DNA from: HGM12587 sp964602445
GTDB taxonomy: Bacteria; Bacillota; Clostridia; Lachnospirales; Lachnospiraceae
NCBI GenBank assembly: GCA_964602445.1
Contig: CAZRQV010000011.1
Location: 1-50,031, forward strand
DNA: 50,031 nt
Direction: 5' to 3'
Translations under genes and position numbers: made by a program
The notes under the pieces: model-generated
The model's database searches: none
What the model was told of the DNA's origin: nothing
What the model saw: the letters and a program-made list of their open reading frames with translations, nothing else
In this document: piece by piece, positions 19,101 to 27,052 of the stretch
How positions within the stretch are numbered: the stretch's first letter is position 1
Layout: every line of letters begins with the position of its first letter

Positions 19101-19530
19101 GTATATTCCGGATTCTTACATTAAGAATGAGGCGCAGAAACTGGATTTTTATAAAAGGATTGCCAGTCTGGAAAATGCAGAGGAATGTGAAGATATGCTG
19201 GAAGAACTGACCGACCGTTTTGGAGATGTACCAAAGGCGGTGATCCATCTTCTGGATATTGCAAGACTGAAAGCGGAAGCACATGCACTGTACATTACGG
19301 AAATTTCCGGAAATGCAAAACGGCTGAAACTTACGATGTACGAGAAAGCCGAAATTACGGTAGCAAAGATTCCGAAGTTTATCGAGCGATATCAGGGGGC
19401 TTTGAAGTTCCAGGCGGCAGAATCCCCTTATTTTATCTATGAACAGAAGAACAATAAGCAGAAAGAAACGAACGTGCTTAAGGTGCTGCAGTATCTGCTG
19501 CAGGACATGAAGGTTTTGACGGAAGAGTAA
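16183..19530 (+). CDS. mfd: Transcription-repair coupling factor
   Basis: An 1115-residue ATP-dependent translocase that removes stalled RNA polymerase and recruits UvrA. Domains in order: UvrB-like N-terminal region (about 1-350), RNA polymerase interaction domain (SIGDYVVHENHGLGIYKG, about 445), SF2 helicase motor with Walker A GDVGYGKTEIA and DEEQ box (IIDEEQRFGV), GRVGRS motif VI, and the C-terminal TRCF domain. A run of lysines (about residues 423-430) marks the linker before the interaction domain. Confidence 0.97.
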   Translation: MKSLTAPLKQLEVLSIATEKLNRETGVQLLTGCMDSQKTHLAYAMGETFQKKLIVTYSELKAKEIFEEYRIFSKEVYLYPAKDFLFFHADIQGKLLEEQRMQALRALMEQENVTVITTIDGCMGKVKPLQELKDQVLTIDMESIIELEALKILLTNMGYEREGQVEAKGQFSIRGGIIDIFPLTEEVPVRIELWDEEVDSIRSFDAESQRSIENLDSVRIYPAKEPEAAVSGQWISFLDYFSGHDSVVFLDEPNRLAEKADTVEKEFSESVCNRIAQGKAAPEEAHLVSGAAQVFAELEKCHSAAFCMLDTKLRELSVRNRFALEVKGINSYQNSFELLTKDLKRWKKEKYRTVLLCSSRTRAKRLAQDLQEEGLNAFYTEEENRVASPSEIVVLYGNVKQGYEYPLLKFAVLSETDIFGSEKKKKKKKQTRYEGQKIQSFSELSIGDYVVHENHGLGIYKGIEKVEVEKKLKDYIKIEYAGGGNLYILATQLETLQKYASADAKKPKLNKLGGSEWNRTKTKVRTAVQDIAKDLVALYAARAERNGFVYGEDTVWQREFEEMFPFEETEDQMAAIEDTKRDMESTKIMDRLICGDVGYGKTEIAIRAAFKAVQENKQVVYLVPTTILAQQHYNTFVQRMKEFPVRVDLLCRFRTPAQQKKTLEDLKKGLVDIVIGTHRVLSKDVCYKDLGLLIIDEEQRFGVTHKEKIKKLKENIDVLTLTATPIPRTLHMSLIGIRDMSVLEEAPQERLPIQTYVMEYEDEMVRAAIHRELARGGQVYFVYNRVNTIADMAAHIEKLVPEANITYAHGQMSEKELEKKMYEFISGETDVLVSTTIIETGLDISNVNTMIIFDADQMGLSQLYQLRGRVGRSNRTAYAFLLYRKGKYLTEVAEKRLHAIREFTDLGSGFKIAMRDLEIRGAGNLLGAEQHGHMQAVGYDLYCKMLNEAVKDLKGTAKVEDRYETVVDLETDAYIPDSYIKNEAQKLDFYKRIASLENAEECEDMLEELTDRFGDVPKAVIHLLDIARLKAEAHALYITEISGNAKRLKLTMYEKAEITVAKIPKFIERYQGALKFQAAESPYFIYEQKNNKQKETNVLKVLQYLLQDMKVLTEE

Positions 19531-19799
19531 GATTTTGCGAAAAAGGATATTTTTTGCAATCAGTATTTTTAAATTTATGCCGTAGGATGAAGACTGTCAC
19601 GCCCGGCAGGTTCCTTCCTCCTCAGCTAATCACAACCAGCTCCTAAATTCGTCAGCAAAAGCTTCCTCATTAATGAGCTGCTAGTGCTGGATCTTCGGAA
19701 TCATCCACATAACGCCGTGCTTTGGACAGTGCTCCATCATAACGGCTGTGCTCTGTAAAAATTTAGGCGCGGAAAAGTATGAATTTTTGGTGATATGGG
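19531..19799. pseudogene. Non-coding stretch with a possibly decayed minus-strand reading frame
   Basis: No intact gene lies between mfd and the next CDS. On the minus strand a frame from ATG 19740 reads 19 residues (MMEHCPKHGVMWMIPKIQH), meets TAG at 19681, and continues protein-like (QLINEEAFADEFRSWL) to TGA at 19630. Base composition is richer in GC than the flanks. It could be a gene remnant, an insertion-element scar or a structured RNA. I do not recognise it. Confidence 0.3.
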
Positions 19800-19828
19800 T
19801 TGCTCTGTCAAAGAAAAAAATTTATAAT
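19800..19828 (+). promoter_or_regulatory. Sigma-A promoter of the PrsA-like lipoprotein gene
   Basis: TTGCTC (19800-19805), 17-nt spacer, TATAAT (19823-19828), 35 nt before the start codon. Confidence 0.7.
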
Positions 19829-19863
19829 AGGGAGCAGAAGTTTAAAATTAGGAGGCGTATACG

Positions 19864-20862
19864 ATGAAAGTATATCATAAGGCACTGACAGCAGGTCTTT
19901 GTGTTGCATTGGCACTGAGCATGACAGGCTGTGGAGACAAAGTATTGGACGGAAGCCAGACAGTTGCAACTGTAGGCGAAAAAACAATGACACTGGGAGA
20001 AGCAAATTTCCTTCTCAGATATCAGCAGGTACAGATTGAATCTTACTATGAAAGCATGCTTGGAGAAGGCATCTATGATATGGATCTGTATGGAGATGGT
20101 ACATCCCTTGGCGAAAACATGAAGAATGATATTATGACTCAGATGCAGGAATATTATATTCTGGAAGAAAAAGCAGCAGATTATGGTGTAGAACTGACAG
20201 AAGATGATAAAGCAGCAATCACAGAGGCAGCAGAAGGATTCCTGGCAGCAAATGCAGAAGATGTTCAGGCACAGATGACAGCAGATCAGGCAACCATCGA
20301 AAAAGTATTAACATTAATGACTGTTGGTACAAGAACTGCCAATGCGGTAGCAGCATCTGCAGAAGTGAATGTAACAGATGAAGAAGCAGCTCAGAGAGGT
20401 TTCAGTTTTATTTCTGTTTCCAAAGGAAGCGGAGATGATGCACTGACCGAAGAAGAACTTCAGGAAAACAGAACAAAACTGGAAGCTGTTGCAGCAGGAG
20501 TCGATGCAGGAAGTACTTTTGATACTTTAGCAGAAGGTCAGGAACTGACTGTAAATACAGGAAGCTATAGTTCAGATAACACAGGTGCTTATGCAGAAGA
20601 AATGATCGCTGCACTGGATGGATTAACAGAAGGTCAGGTTTCCAGCGTGATCGAAACAGACACCAATCTGTATCTGGTACAGTTAACAGCAGAATTCGAT
20701 GAAGAAGCAACTGCAAGCAGAAAACAGACCTTGATCGTAAATGCACAGTCAGAATTTTATGATGCAACGATGGATGGTTGGAAAGAAGAATATCCGATGA
20801 CTGTAGAAACTTCTGTATGGGATGAAGTTGTATTTGACAGAAGCTACGATTTAGCACAGTAA
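19864..20862 (+). CDS. PrsA/SurA-like lipoprotein (foldase family)
   Basis: A 332-residue exported lipoprotein. Signal peptide residues 1-22 end in the lipobox SMTGC, giving a lipid-anchored cysteine. The mature part has a SurA-N-like helical region (TLGEANFLLRYQQ) and a C-terminal part spaced like a parvulin domain (FDTLAEGQELTVNTGSYS, ALDGLTEGQVSSVI). The rotamase active-site residues are not clearly present, so it may act as a chaperone only. Ribosome-binding site AGGAGG. The position after mfd and before spoVT is typical of Clostridia. Confidence 0.8.
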   Translation: MKVYHKALTAGLCVALALSMTGCGDKVLDGSQTVATVGEKTMTLGEANFLLRYQQVQIESYYESMLGEGIYDMDLYGDGTSLGENMKNDIMTQMQEYYILEEKAADYGVELTEDDKAAITEAAEGFLAANAEDVQAQMTADQATIEKVLTLMTVGTRTANAVAASAEVNVTDEEAAQRGFSFISVSKGSGDDALTEEELQENRTKLEAVAAGVDAGSTFDTLAEGQELTVNTGSYSSDNTGAYAEEMIAALDGLTEGQVSSVIETDTNLYLVQLTAEFDEEATASRKQTLIVNAQSEFYDATMDGWKEEYPMTVETSVWDEVVFDRSYDLAQ

Positions 20863-20944
20863 GAGAAAGCGTAACAGAAGGAAAAGGGACTGTCGGAAAT
20901 TAAGTACAGTTTCCTATTCAGCAGATAAGAAAAATATAGAAAAC

Positions 20945-20980
20945 AAAACTGCCAGCAGAAATGATCCGCTGGCAGTTTTT
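20945..20980 (+). terminator. Terminator after the PrsA-like gene
   Basis: AAAACTGCCAGC pairs perfectly with GCTGGCAGTTTT around an 11-12-nt loop, then further T. The A-rich 5' side lets it also serve the convergent PAP2 gene. Confidence 0.85.
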
Positions 20981-20987
20981 GTTTTCA

Positions 20988-21052
20988 TTTCATAGAGAAT
21001 GTTTTTATTGCATTAATGTGCGAAAGTCATAAGCTTTCCTATGAAATAAAAG
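20988..21052. repeat. Dispersed palindromic repeat, copy A
   Basis: A 65-nt element starting TTTCATAG and ending CTATGAAATAAAAG, so its ends pair. It shares about three quarters of its bases, with one gap, with 23171-23234. Shared blocks include ATTAA, GTCAT and the whole right end. Both copies lie directly behind terminators. Confidence 0.65.
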
Positions 21053-21055
21053 ATT

Positions 21056-21730
21056 TTATGATTCCGTTTTCGGTCTTTGTACTTGTTTTTTTCTTGCAGA
21101 AGAATACATTTTTTGAGGATTCCAGTGGTATACCAGCGGATAAAATAATCCGTTGCAGAGCAGCGCGACCAGAACGTCGATCATGCTGTGCTGTTTTAAA
21201 AACATAGTAGATAAACAGATTAAAACGGTCAGCAGATGAGAAATCCACTGCCATCTCGGTCGTTTTTTGAACCATGGGTCTCTGCAGAGAGCCATATCAC
21301 ATGCAAGAGATGCAAATACATGAAGGCTTGGAAGGATATTGGTAGGTGTGTCAATGGTGTAAAGAAGATTGACTGCTTTGGTAAAAAGGTCATTTCCCGT
21401 TAACACCGGCCTTAAATCCTGTCCGTTTGGATAGATCAGAGAAGTCAGTACAAATACGACCATTCCAAGGATCATATTGGCAATAAAGTGATTATATTCT
21501 TTTTGTTTTCGATCATTCAGTCCCAAGTAAAGTACGGTGCCGCATACGTAAGCGTACCAGAGAACATAAGGAATGATAAAATATTTACAAAAGGGAATTG
21601 CATCATCAAACTTTGTATGAATGATGTGAATGGGCACATCTCTTGCTTCCATAAAAAAGAAAGCAGTCAGATAAAAAATACCAAAAATAACAATTCCGCG
21701 GAGCCGGTTCCAAATTTCTTTTAAGCCCAT
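21056..21730 (-). CDS. PAP2-superfamily membrane phosphatase
   Basis: A 224-residue protein with about five membrane helices. PAP2 motifs are PSLHV (motif 2, His) and KQHSMIDV (motif 3, His and Asp), but the classical motif 1 (K-x6-RP) is only partly seen (GQDLRP). Members dephosphorylate lipid phosphates or transfer inositol phosphate at the membrane; the substrate here is unknown. The first ATG (21739) overlaps the GGGAGG ribosome-binding site, so ATG 21730 is preferred. It converges with the PrsA-like gene. Confidence 0.8.
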   Translation of the reverse strand: MGLKEIWNRLRGIVIFGIFYLTAFFFMEARDVPIHIIHTKFDDAIPFCKYFIIPYVLWYAYVCGTVLYLGLNDRKQKEYNHFIANMILGMVVFVLTSLIYPNGQDLRPVLTGNDLFTKAVNLLYTIDTPTNILPSLHVFASLACDMALCRDPWFKKRPRWQWISHLLTVLICLSTMFLKQHSMIDVLVALLCNGLFYPLVYHWNPQKMYSSARKKQVQRPKTES

Positions 21731-21958
21731 AGCACACATCCTCCCGATTCAGTCTGAGACTTATTCTACCACGATGAAATGACAAGTCAATGAACTTTAT
21801 ATATTTTTAAGAAAAGTTTAAGTTCCTTTTTAGGTGGCATTTTTTTTGCTGTCGTTTGTAAATAATATGCCTGTTTTTCACCTTTTTAATTATTATTTAT
21901 GCTAATAAATTTACGATTTCAGATTAGAAGAGAACGTGTCAGAAGTGAAAATTGGGTA

Positions 21959-21987
21959 TTGGATATTTGAAAAAATTGAGCTATACT
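21959..21987 (+). promoter_or_regulatory. Promoter of ddh
   Basis: TTGGAT (21959-21964), 17-nt spacer, TATACT (21982-21987). This leaves a 5' UTR of about 105 nt before the ddh start, containing a small hairpin (CTGC-AAAA-CGCAG near 22060). The rest of the roughly 370-nt gap from 21731 is AT-rich with nothing else I can support. Confidence 0.55.
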
Positions 21988-22100
21988 TTTTCATATATTT
22001 TTATGAACGGAATGCTGAAAAAAGGACATCAGTCAGAAAAATCATAAGGATATGAACGACTGCAAAACGCAGAAATTATGTGAAGGGGAGAATCAGATCC

Positions 22101-23093
22101 ATGAAAGAACAAATCAGAATCGGTATTTTAGGATACGGAAACCTTGGAAAAGGTGTGGAATGTGCAGTAAAACAGAATGACGACATGAAACTTGCAGCAG
22201 TTTTTACAAGACGCGCACCGGAGAGTCTGAAAATCTTAACTGAAGGGGTACCGGTATATTCAGCAAAAGATGCTGCAGCTCATGCAGAGGAAGTAGATGT
22301 ACTCATTCTTTGCGGTGGAAGTGCTACAGATCTTCCGGAACAAACACCGGAAATGGCGAAATATTTTAATGTCATTGACAGTTTTGATACCCATGCAAGA
22401 ATTCCGGAACATTTTGCCAATGTAGATGCAGCAGCAAAAGCAAGCGGAAAAGTAGGGATCATTTCCTGCGGATGGGATCCGGGAATGTTTTCTCTGAACA
22501 GAGTTTATGCAAGTGCAGTGCTTCCGGAAGGAAAAGATTATACGTTCTGGGGAAAAGGAGTCAGTCAGGGACACTCAGATGCAGTACGTCGCATTGAAGG
22601 TGTGATCGATGCCAGACAGTATACGATTCCGGTAGAAAGCGCATTAGAAGAAGTCAGAAGCGGTTCTAATCCGGAGCTGTCCACCCGTCAGAAACATACG
22701 AGAGAATGTTTTGTCGTAGCAGAAGAAGGAGCCGATCTTGAACGGATTAAAAATGAGATCGTGACGATGCCGAATTATTTTGCGGACTATGATACGACAG
22801 TACATTTCATTTCTATGGAAGAAATGCAGAGAGATCACAGCGGTATTCCGCACGGCGGATTCGTAATCAGAAGCGGTAAGACCGGCTGGAACAACGAATA
22901 CAATAACGTGATCGAATACAGCTTAAAACTGGATTCCAATCCGGCATTTACATCCAGCGTGATCGTGGCATATGCGAGAGCTGCCTACAGAATGGCGAAA
23001 GAAGGAATTAGCGGCTGCAAAACCGTGCTTGATATTGCACCGGCACAGTTAAGTCCGTATGAACCGGAATATTTAAGAGAACATCTGCTGTAA
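22101..23093 (+). CDS. ddh: Meso-diaminopimelate D-dehydrogenase
   Basis: A 330-residue NADP-dependent enzyme that makes meso-DAP from tetrahydrodipicolinate in one step for peptidoglycan and lysine. The Rossmann motif is IGILGYGNLGKGVE. Substrate region motifs CGWDPGMFSLNR, GKGVSQGHSDAVRR and HGGFVIRSG match the Corynebacterium-type family. An ATG at 22080 is open in frame, but ATG 22101 follows AAGGGGAG and gives the family N-terminus. Confidence 0.95.
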   Translation: MKEQIRIGILGYGNLGKGVECAVKQNDDMKLAAVFTRRAPESLKILTEGVPVYSAKDAAAHAEEVDVLILCGGSATDLPEQTPEMAKYFNVIDSFDTHARIPEHFANVDAAAKASGKVGIISCGWDPGMFSLNRVYASAVLPEGKDYTFWGKGVSQGHSDAVRRIEGVIDARQYTIPVESALEEVRSGSNPELSTRQKHTRECFVVAEEGADLERIKNEIVTMPNYFADYDTTVHFISMEEMQRDHSGIPHGGFVIRSGKTGWNNEYNNVIEYSLKLDSNPAFTSSVIVAYARAAYRMAKEGISGCKTVLDIAPAQLSPYEPEYLREHLL

Positions 23094-23121
23094 GATTAAT
23101 TGGAATCAGCAGTGAAAAGAG

Positions 23122-23169
23122 ATCCATGCGGTTTCGGGAAAAGATTTCCGGAATCTGCATGGATTTTTT
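23122..23169 (+). terminator. Terminator after ddh
   Basis: ATCCATGC pairs with GCATGGAT, followed by TTTTTT. The loop contains a second small stem (TTCGGGAAA/TTTCCGGAA). Confidence 0.75.
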
Positions 23170-23170
23170 A

Positions 23171-23234
23171 TTTCATAGGAAAGATCTTACTGTATTAACG
23201 TATGAAGGTCATGCATTTTTCTATGAAATAAAAG
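23171..23234. repeat. Dispersed palindromic repeat, copy B
   Basis: A 64-nt partner of the element at 20988-21052, in the same orientation, with matching ends TTTCATAG and CTATGAAATAAAAG. It lies immediately behind the ddh terminator. Confidence 0.65.
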
Positions 23235-23321
23235 AACTCCTTAAGAAAAATTTTGTTGTGTTACGATAGGAAGTCTATGAAATATAAATTTATCTGCTTC
23301 ATAAAAATTAACAATGCAAAA

Positions 23322-23350
23322 GTATAATCCGAACAGATTTCCACATAATA
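23322..23350 (+). promoter_or_regulatory. Possible sigma-G-type promoter of spoVT
   Basis: GTATA (23322-23326) and CATAATA (23344-23350) are spaced by 17 nt, close to the forespore sigma-G consensus. Bacillus spoVT is under sigma-G. The assignment combines a short motif with known regulation and remains tentative. Confidence 0.4.
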
Positions 23351-23387
23351 ACTTCAAAGTGTATATTTAGCATTGGAGGAAGTAGAA

Positions 23388-23936
23388 ATGAAAGCTACAG
23401 GAATTACTCGCAAGATTGATGAATTGGGTCGAATTGTTATCCCAAAGGAGATTCGAAGAACGCTGCGTATCCGGGAGGGTACACCGTTAGAAATATTTAC
23501 GGAAAAAAACGGAGAGATTATATTAAGAAAATATTCTCCCATGGGAGAATTGGTCGTTTTTGCACAGCAGTATGCGGAAAGCCTTGCCCAGACCACAGGA
23601 ATGATGGTCTGTGTCACAGATTTGGAGCAGATCATTGCGGCTGCCGGAGGGGCAAAAAAAGATTATTTCGGAAAAGCGATCAGTGAAAAGCTGGAACAGC
23701 TGATGGAAGACCGAAGTCTGATACAGGCCAATCCGGGGGAACGGGGATATGTTCCTGTACTTCGGGAAACAGTGGAAGAACAGTATGCCCAGACGATTTC
23801 CCCGATCATTTGTCAGGGAGACGTGATCGGAGCAGTGATCTTAATGGGAAAAGATTTGAAAGCAAAGATGGGAGAACTGGAAAAGAAGCTTGCGTATTGT
23901 GCGGCTGGATTTCTGGGGCGTCAGATGGAAGAGTAG
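23388..23936 (+). CDS. spoVT: Stage V sporulation protein T, AbrB-type regulator
   Basis: A 182-residue regulator of forespore genes. The N-terminal AbrB swapped-hairpin DNA-binding domain (MKATGITRKIDELGRIVIPK, residues 1-50) is followed by a GAF-like domain (about 55-180). This two-domain form is SpoVT rather than AbrB. Its presence indicates a spore-forming lineage. ATG 23388 has GGAGGA upstream. Confidence 0.93.
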   Translation: MKATGITRKIDELGRIVIPKEIRRTLRIREGTPLEIFTEKNGEIILRKYSPMGELVVFAQQYAESLAQTTGMMVCVTDLEQIIAAAGGAKKDYFGKAISEKLEQLMEDRSLIQANPGERGYVPVLRETVEEQYAQTISPIICQGDVIGAVILMGKDLKAKMGELEKKLAYCAAGFLGRQMEE

Positions 23937-24092
23937 AAGCAGACGGGAAAAACTGAGATTAGATTCGGGAGGACAAAATCTTCCATAAAATTTGCGGAAT
24001 AACGGATGTTGGAAATGCTTTTCAGGAAGAACTGACAAGACATATGTAAAATTGAAATGAAAAAATAACTAGGATTTATGAAAAAAGTGTGA

Positions 24093-24098
24093 TATACT
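24093..24098 (+). promoter_or_regulatory. Extended -10 promoter of pncB
   Basis: TATACT (24093-24098) is preceded by TGA, forming an extended -10. It lies 32 nt before the pncB start codon. Confidence 0.45.
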
Positions 24099-24130
24099 CG
24101 ACAGAAATGATTTACAAAAGGAGAAGAAAC

Positions 24131-25591
24131 ATGAGTGGCATGAATCTGACCCTGTTAACTGATCTCTATCAATTGACCATGATGCAGGGATACTTTAAAA
24201 ACAAAAATAATGATACCGTTGTATTTGATGCATTTTATAGAACAAATCCAAGTGGAAATGGTTTTGCGATTGCAGCAGGACTGGAGCAGGTAATTGATTA
24301 TCTGAAAAATCTTCGTTTTAGTCATGAAGATATTGAGTATTTAAGAGGACTTCATATTTTTGATGAAGATTTTCTGGAATATTTAGCAGATTTCAGATTT
24401 ACCGGAAGTGTATATGCAATTCCGGAAGGAACCGTTGTATTTCCAAGAGAACCGCTGGTGAAGGTAATCGCACCGATCATGGAAGCACAGCTGATCGAAA
24501 CAGCCATTTTAAACATCGTAAACCATCAGAGTCTGATCGCAACCAAAGCAGCCAGAGTGGTTTATGCAGCAGAAGGAGACGGAGTGATGGAATTCGGCCT
24601 TCGTCGTGCACAGGGACCGGATGCCGGAATTTACGGTGCAAGAGCCGCTATGATCGGCGGATGCGTCGGAACTTCCAATGTATTGACAGGACAGATGTTT
24701 GATGTACCGGTGCTTGGAACCCATGCACATAGCTGGATCATGAGTTTTCCGGATGAATATACTGCCTTTAAAAAATATGCAGAACTTTATCCAAATGCGT
24801 GCACCTTACTGGTAGATACTTATGATACTTTAAAATCCGGTGTGCCGAATGCGATCCGTGTCTTTACAGAAATGCGGGAAGCAGGCATTCCGTTGACGAA
24901 ATACGGAATTCGTCTGGATAGCGGTGACTTGGCATATCTTTCTAAAAAAGCAAGAAAAATGTTAGATGCAGCCGGTTTTCCGGATGCGGTGATCTCCGCT
25001 TCCAGTGATCTGGATGAAAATCTGATTGCCAGCTTAAAAGCACAGGGTGCTGCGATCAGATCCTGGGGTGTAGGTACGAACCTGATCACTTCCAAAGATC
25101 AGCCGGCATTTGGCGGTGTCTATAAACTGGCAGCCATCAAAAATGCCGATGGAACATTTACACCGAAGATCAAACTTTCTGAAAATACAGAAAAAGTTAC
25201 CAATCCGGGAAATAAAACTGTATATCGTATCTACGATAAGGAAACAGGCATGCTGAATGCAGATCTGATCTGTCTGGCAGATGAAACTTTTGATACGGGA
25301 AAAGATCTTCGTATCTTTGATCCGATCGAAACATGGAAAAAGACAAAGTACAAAGCAGGCACTTATGAAATGAGAGAACTTCTGGTAGAAATCTTCCGTG
25401 ACGGAGAATGTGTCTATGAATCTCCAAGTGTAATGGAAATGAGAGCTTACTGTAAAAAAGAACAGGAAACTTTATGGGAAGAATCCAGACGTCTTGTCAA
25501 TCCGCATAAAGTATATGTGGATTTATCCGATCAGCTTTACAAACTGAAAACACAGCTCTTAGAAGAGATGAGTGCGGCAGAAGAAGCATAG
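24131..25591 (+). CDS. pncB: Nicotinate phosphoribosyltransferase
   Basis: A 486-residue NAD salvage enzyme joining nicotinate and PRPP. It has the N-terminal LLTDLYQLTMMQGYF, the active-site region EFGLRRAQGPD (conserved R and histidine-like position), GTHAHSW with the phosphorylatable His, and RLDSGDLAYLSKKARK. The length fits the family. ATG 24131 follows AAAAGGAG; the frame is open further upstream but lacks a ribosome-binding site. Confidence 0.96.
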   Translation: MSGMNLTLLTDLYQLTMMQGYFKNKNNDTVVFDAFYRTNPSGNGFAIAAGLEQVIDYLKNLRFSHEDIEYLRGLHIFDEDFLEYLADFRFTGSVYAIPEGTVVFPREPLVKVIAPIMEAQLIETAILNIVNHQSLIATKAARVVYAAEGDGVMEFGLRRAQGPDAGIYGARAAMIGGCVGTSNVLTGQMFDVPVLGTHAHSWIMSFPDEYTAFKKYAELYPNACTLLVDTYDTLKSGVPNAIRVFTEMREAGIPLTKYGIRLDSGDLAYLSKKARKMLDAAGFPDAVISASSDLDENLIASLKAQGAAIRSWGVGTNLITSKDQPAFGGVYKLAAIKNADGTFTPKIKLSENTEKVTNPGNKTVYRIYDKETGMLNADLICLADETFDTGKDLRIFDPIETWKKTKYKAGTYEMRELLVEIFRDGECVYESPSVMEMRAYCKKEQETLWEESRRLVNPHKVYVDLSDQLYKLKTQLLEEMSAAEEA

Positions 25592-25626
25592 GAAAATCTT
25601 TCAGATAAAAAGAGAGCGTATCTTTT

Positions 25627-25661
25627 GGAAGAAACCGGGACAGCAAGCTCCGGTTTCTTCC
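25627..25661 (+). terminator. Hairpin after pncB
   Basis: GGAAGAAACCGG pairs perfectly with CCGGTTTCTTCC around an 11-nt loop. The following U-tract is weak (ATAGATTT), so termination may be partial. Confidence 0.6.
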
Positions 25662-25821
25662 ATAGATTTATAGAGATTTGCGCTGCTGATTTTAGGAGCG
25701 GTAAAATCCTTAGAAAACAATGGTTAAATATAAAAGTAAATGAAAAAGATGTCGGTTTTAGGGGTTGCATTTACTTTGAAAATTTCTGAAAAAAATTTTT
25801 TTAAAAAATTAAAAAAAGTAC

Positions 25822-25850
25822 TTGCATTTTTCTGAGACATGATATATACT
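25822..25850 (+). promoter_or_regulatory. Promoter of the tRNA-Gln gene
   Basis: TTGCAT (25822-25827), 17-nt spacer, TATACT (25845-25850). It lies 47 nt before the mature tRNA start. Confidence 0.65.
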
Positions 25851-25897
25851 ATCCATTGTTGAGACGAGCGGTCAACAAAAACAACAAAATAAAATAT

Positions 25898-25969
25898 AGC
25901 GCTATCGCCAAACGGTAAGGCAACGGACTCTGACTCCGTCATTTCAAGGTTCGAATCCTTGTAGCGCTG
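25898..25969 (+). tRNA. tRNA-Gln (anticodon CTG)
   Basis: The cloverleaf is complete: acceptor AGCGCTA/TAGCGCT, U8, D arm GCC-GGC, anticodon stem ACGGA/TCCGT with loop CTCTGAC (anticodon CTG, reading CAG), T arm CAAGG-TTCGAAT-CCTTG, and discriminator G. The CCA end is not encoded, so it must be added by CCA-adding enzyme. Confidence 0.95.
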
Positions 25970-25976
25970 CTAAATG

Positions 25977-26010
25977 AACTCAGCAGATTGATTCTGCTGA
26001 GTTTTTTTAT
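25977..26010 (+). terminator. Terminator after tRNA-Gln
   Basis: AACTCAGCAGA pairs with TCTGCTGAGTT across a short loop, followed by a run of T. Confidence 0.88.
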
Positions 26011-26063
26011 GTCATAAAAATTTCGAGAAAGTAGGAACTTGTTTGTACAGCAAAAATTTAAGA

Positions 26064-26116
26064 GTTTCTTTTGAAGAAACAGAAAACAGGATCTTAAGAA
26101 TTTCTTTTAAAGAAAT
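26064..26116. promoter_or_regulatory. Tandem 17-nt palindromes, candidate operator pair
   Basis: GTTTCTTTTGAAGAAAC (26064-26080) and ATTTCTTTTAAAGAAAT (26100-26116) are perfect inverted repeats with the same core, 36 nt apart start to start. A plausible promoter follows (TTCCAA 26131-26136, TATAAT 26153-26158). Position and symmetry suggest a dimeric regulator acting on the metallophosphoesterase gene. Confidence 0.5.
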
Positions 26117-26130
26117 GTGAACACAGAATC

Positions 26131-26158
26131 TTCCAATTTTTAAGTCTTGTAGTATAAT
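26131..26158 (+). promoter_or_regulatory. Promoter of the metallophosphoesterase gene
   Basis: TTCCAA, 16-nt spacer, TATAAT (26153-26158). The 5' UTR is about 70 nt. Confidence 0.5.
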
Positions 26159-26237
26159 AGCAATAAATGTGATGATGCTTGGAGAGGGTAGCGGTCATCG
26201 ACTGGAAGAGAATCCGAGGGGACGGGAGTGATGAAAT

Positions 26238-26948
26238 GTGCTGGTAGAAACCAGGAAGCATACGAATCGTGTTTATGTGATCAGCGATATTCACAATGAT
26301 TATGTAAACTTCAGAAAGATGCTGAAGAAAATAGAATTTCAGGAAAGTGATACACTTTATATTGTGGGAGATGTATTTGATAAAGGATATCTTCCCCAGC
26401 CATTGGAATTGTATCGTGAAATTTTAAAATATAAAAATATTCATGTGCTTCGGGGGAATCACGATAACTGGTTGGCAGAATCCATTCGGTTTGCAGTAAA
26501 ACATGTGACGGTCAGACCGATGGCAGACTCTTATTATATTTTGAAAAATCGTCTGTCAGAGCAGGAACTTTTGGAATTAGAGCAGTGGATCACTTCTTTG
26601 CCGCTGCAGGCGGAGATTGAAGTAGAAGGGACAAAATATCTTCTGGCTCATGCACAGACTGCAAAGTGGTCTGAAAAACTGTCAGAAGATGTTTTTCTTA
26701 TGGGAAATTTTGATAAAACATATTATGAGTATGGAATTCGGGGAGTCGTATCCATCGTAGGACATACGACCACAGATGTAATCCGTTCCTGGATGGGAGA
26801 ACGTCAGAGAAAACCTTATGAAGTATGGTGCAATCGTTTAAAAAATGTGTATGTGATCGACTGCGGAAACGGAATTCGAAAACCGAGGAAATTCGGGCCG
26901 CGGCTGGCATGTATGAGACTGAATGATCGGAAGGTTTTTTATGTATAA
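26238..26948 (+). CDS. Calcineurin-like metallophosphoesterase
   Basis: A 236-residue phosphoesterase of the bis(5'-nucleosyl)-tetraphosphatase/Ser-Thr phosphatase type. Metal motifs are DIHND (DxH), GDVFDKG (GDxxDxG), RGNHDNW (GNHD), and later histidines in LLAHAQT and VGHTTT. These are enough for an active dimetal centre. The substrate could be dinucleotide polyphosphates or a phosphoprotein. The start is GTG 26238 with GGGAG upstream; no in-frame ATG is available. The ADA-SLOG gene follows 104 nt later. Confidence 0.83.
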   Translation: MLVETRKHTNRVYVISDIHNDYVNFRKMLKKIEFQESDTLYIVGDVFDKGYLPQPLELYREILKYKNIHVLRGNHDNWLAESIRFAVKHVTVRPMADSYYILKNRLSEQELLELEQWITSLPLQAEIEVEGTKYLLAHAQTAKWSEKLSEDVFLMGNFDKTYYEYGIRGVVSIVGHTTTDVIRSWMGERQRKPYEVWCNRLKNVYVIDCGNGIRKPRKFGPRLACMRLNDRKVFYV

Positions 26949-27052
26949 GAGGGTTCGAACTAAAACGTAAAATGGAAATAGATTTTGTCCGGACAGGTAT
27001 TATTAAGGATAAGAAGTAATGGAAGAAGAGTAAAAAAATAATTGAGGGTGAC

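Noticed and set aside
21740..22100. Possible riboswitch (lysine or other) in the leader of ddh
   Set aside because: I found no conserved core of a known riboswitch class, only a small CTGC/GCAG hairpin.
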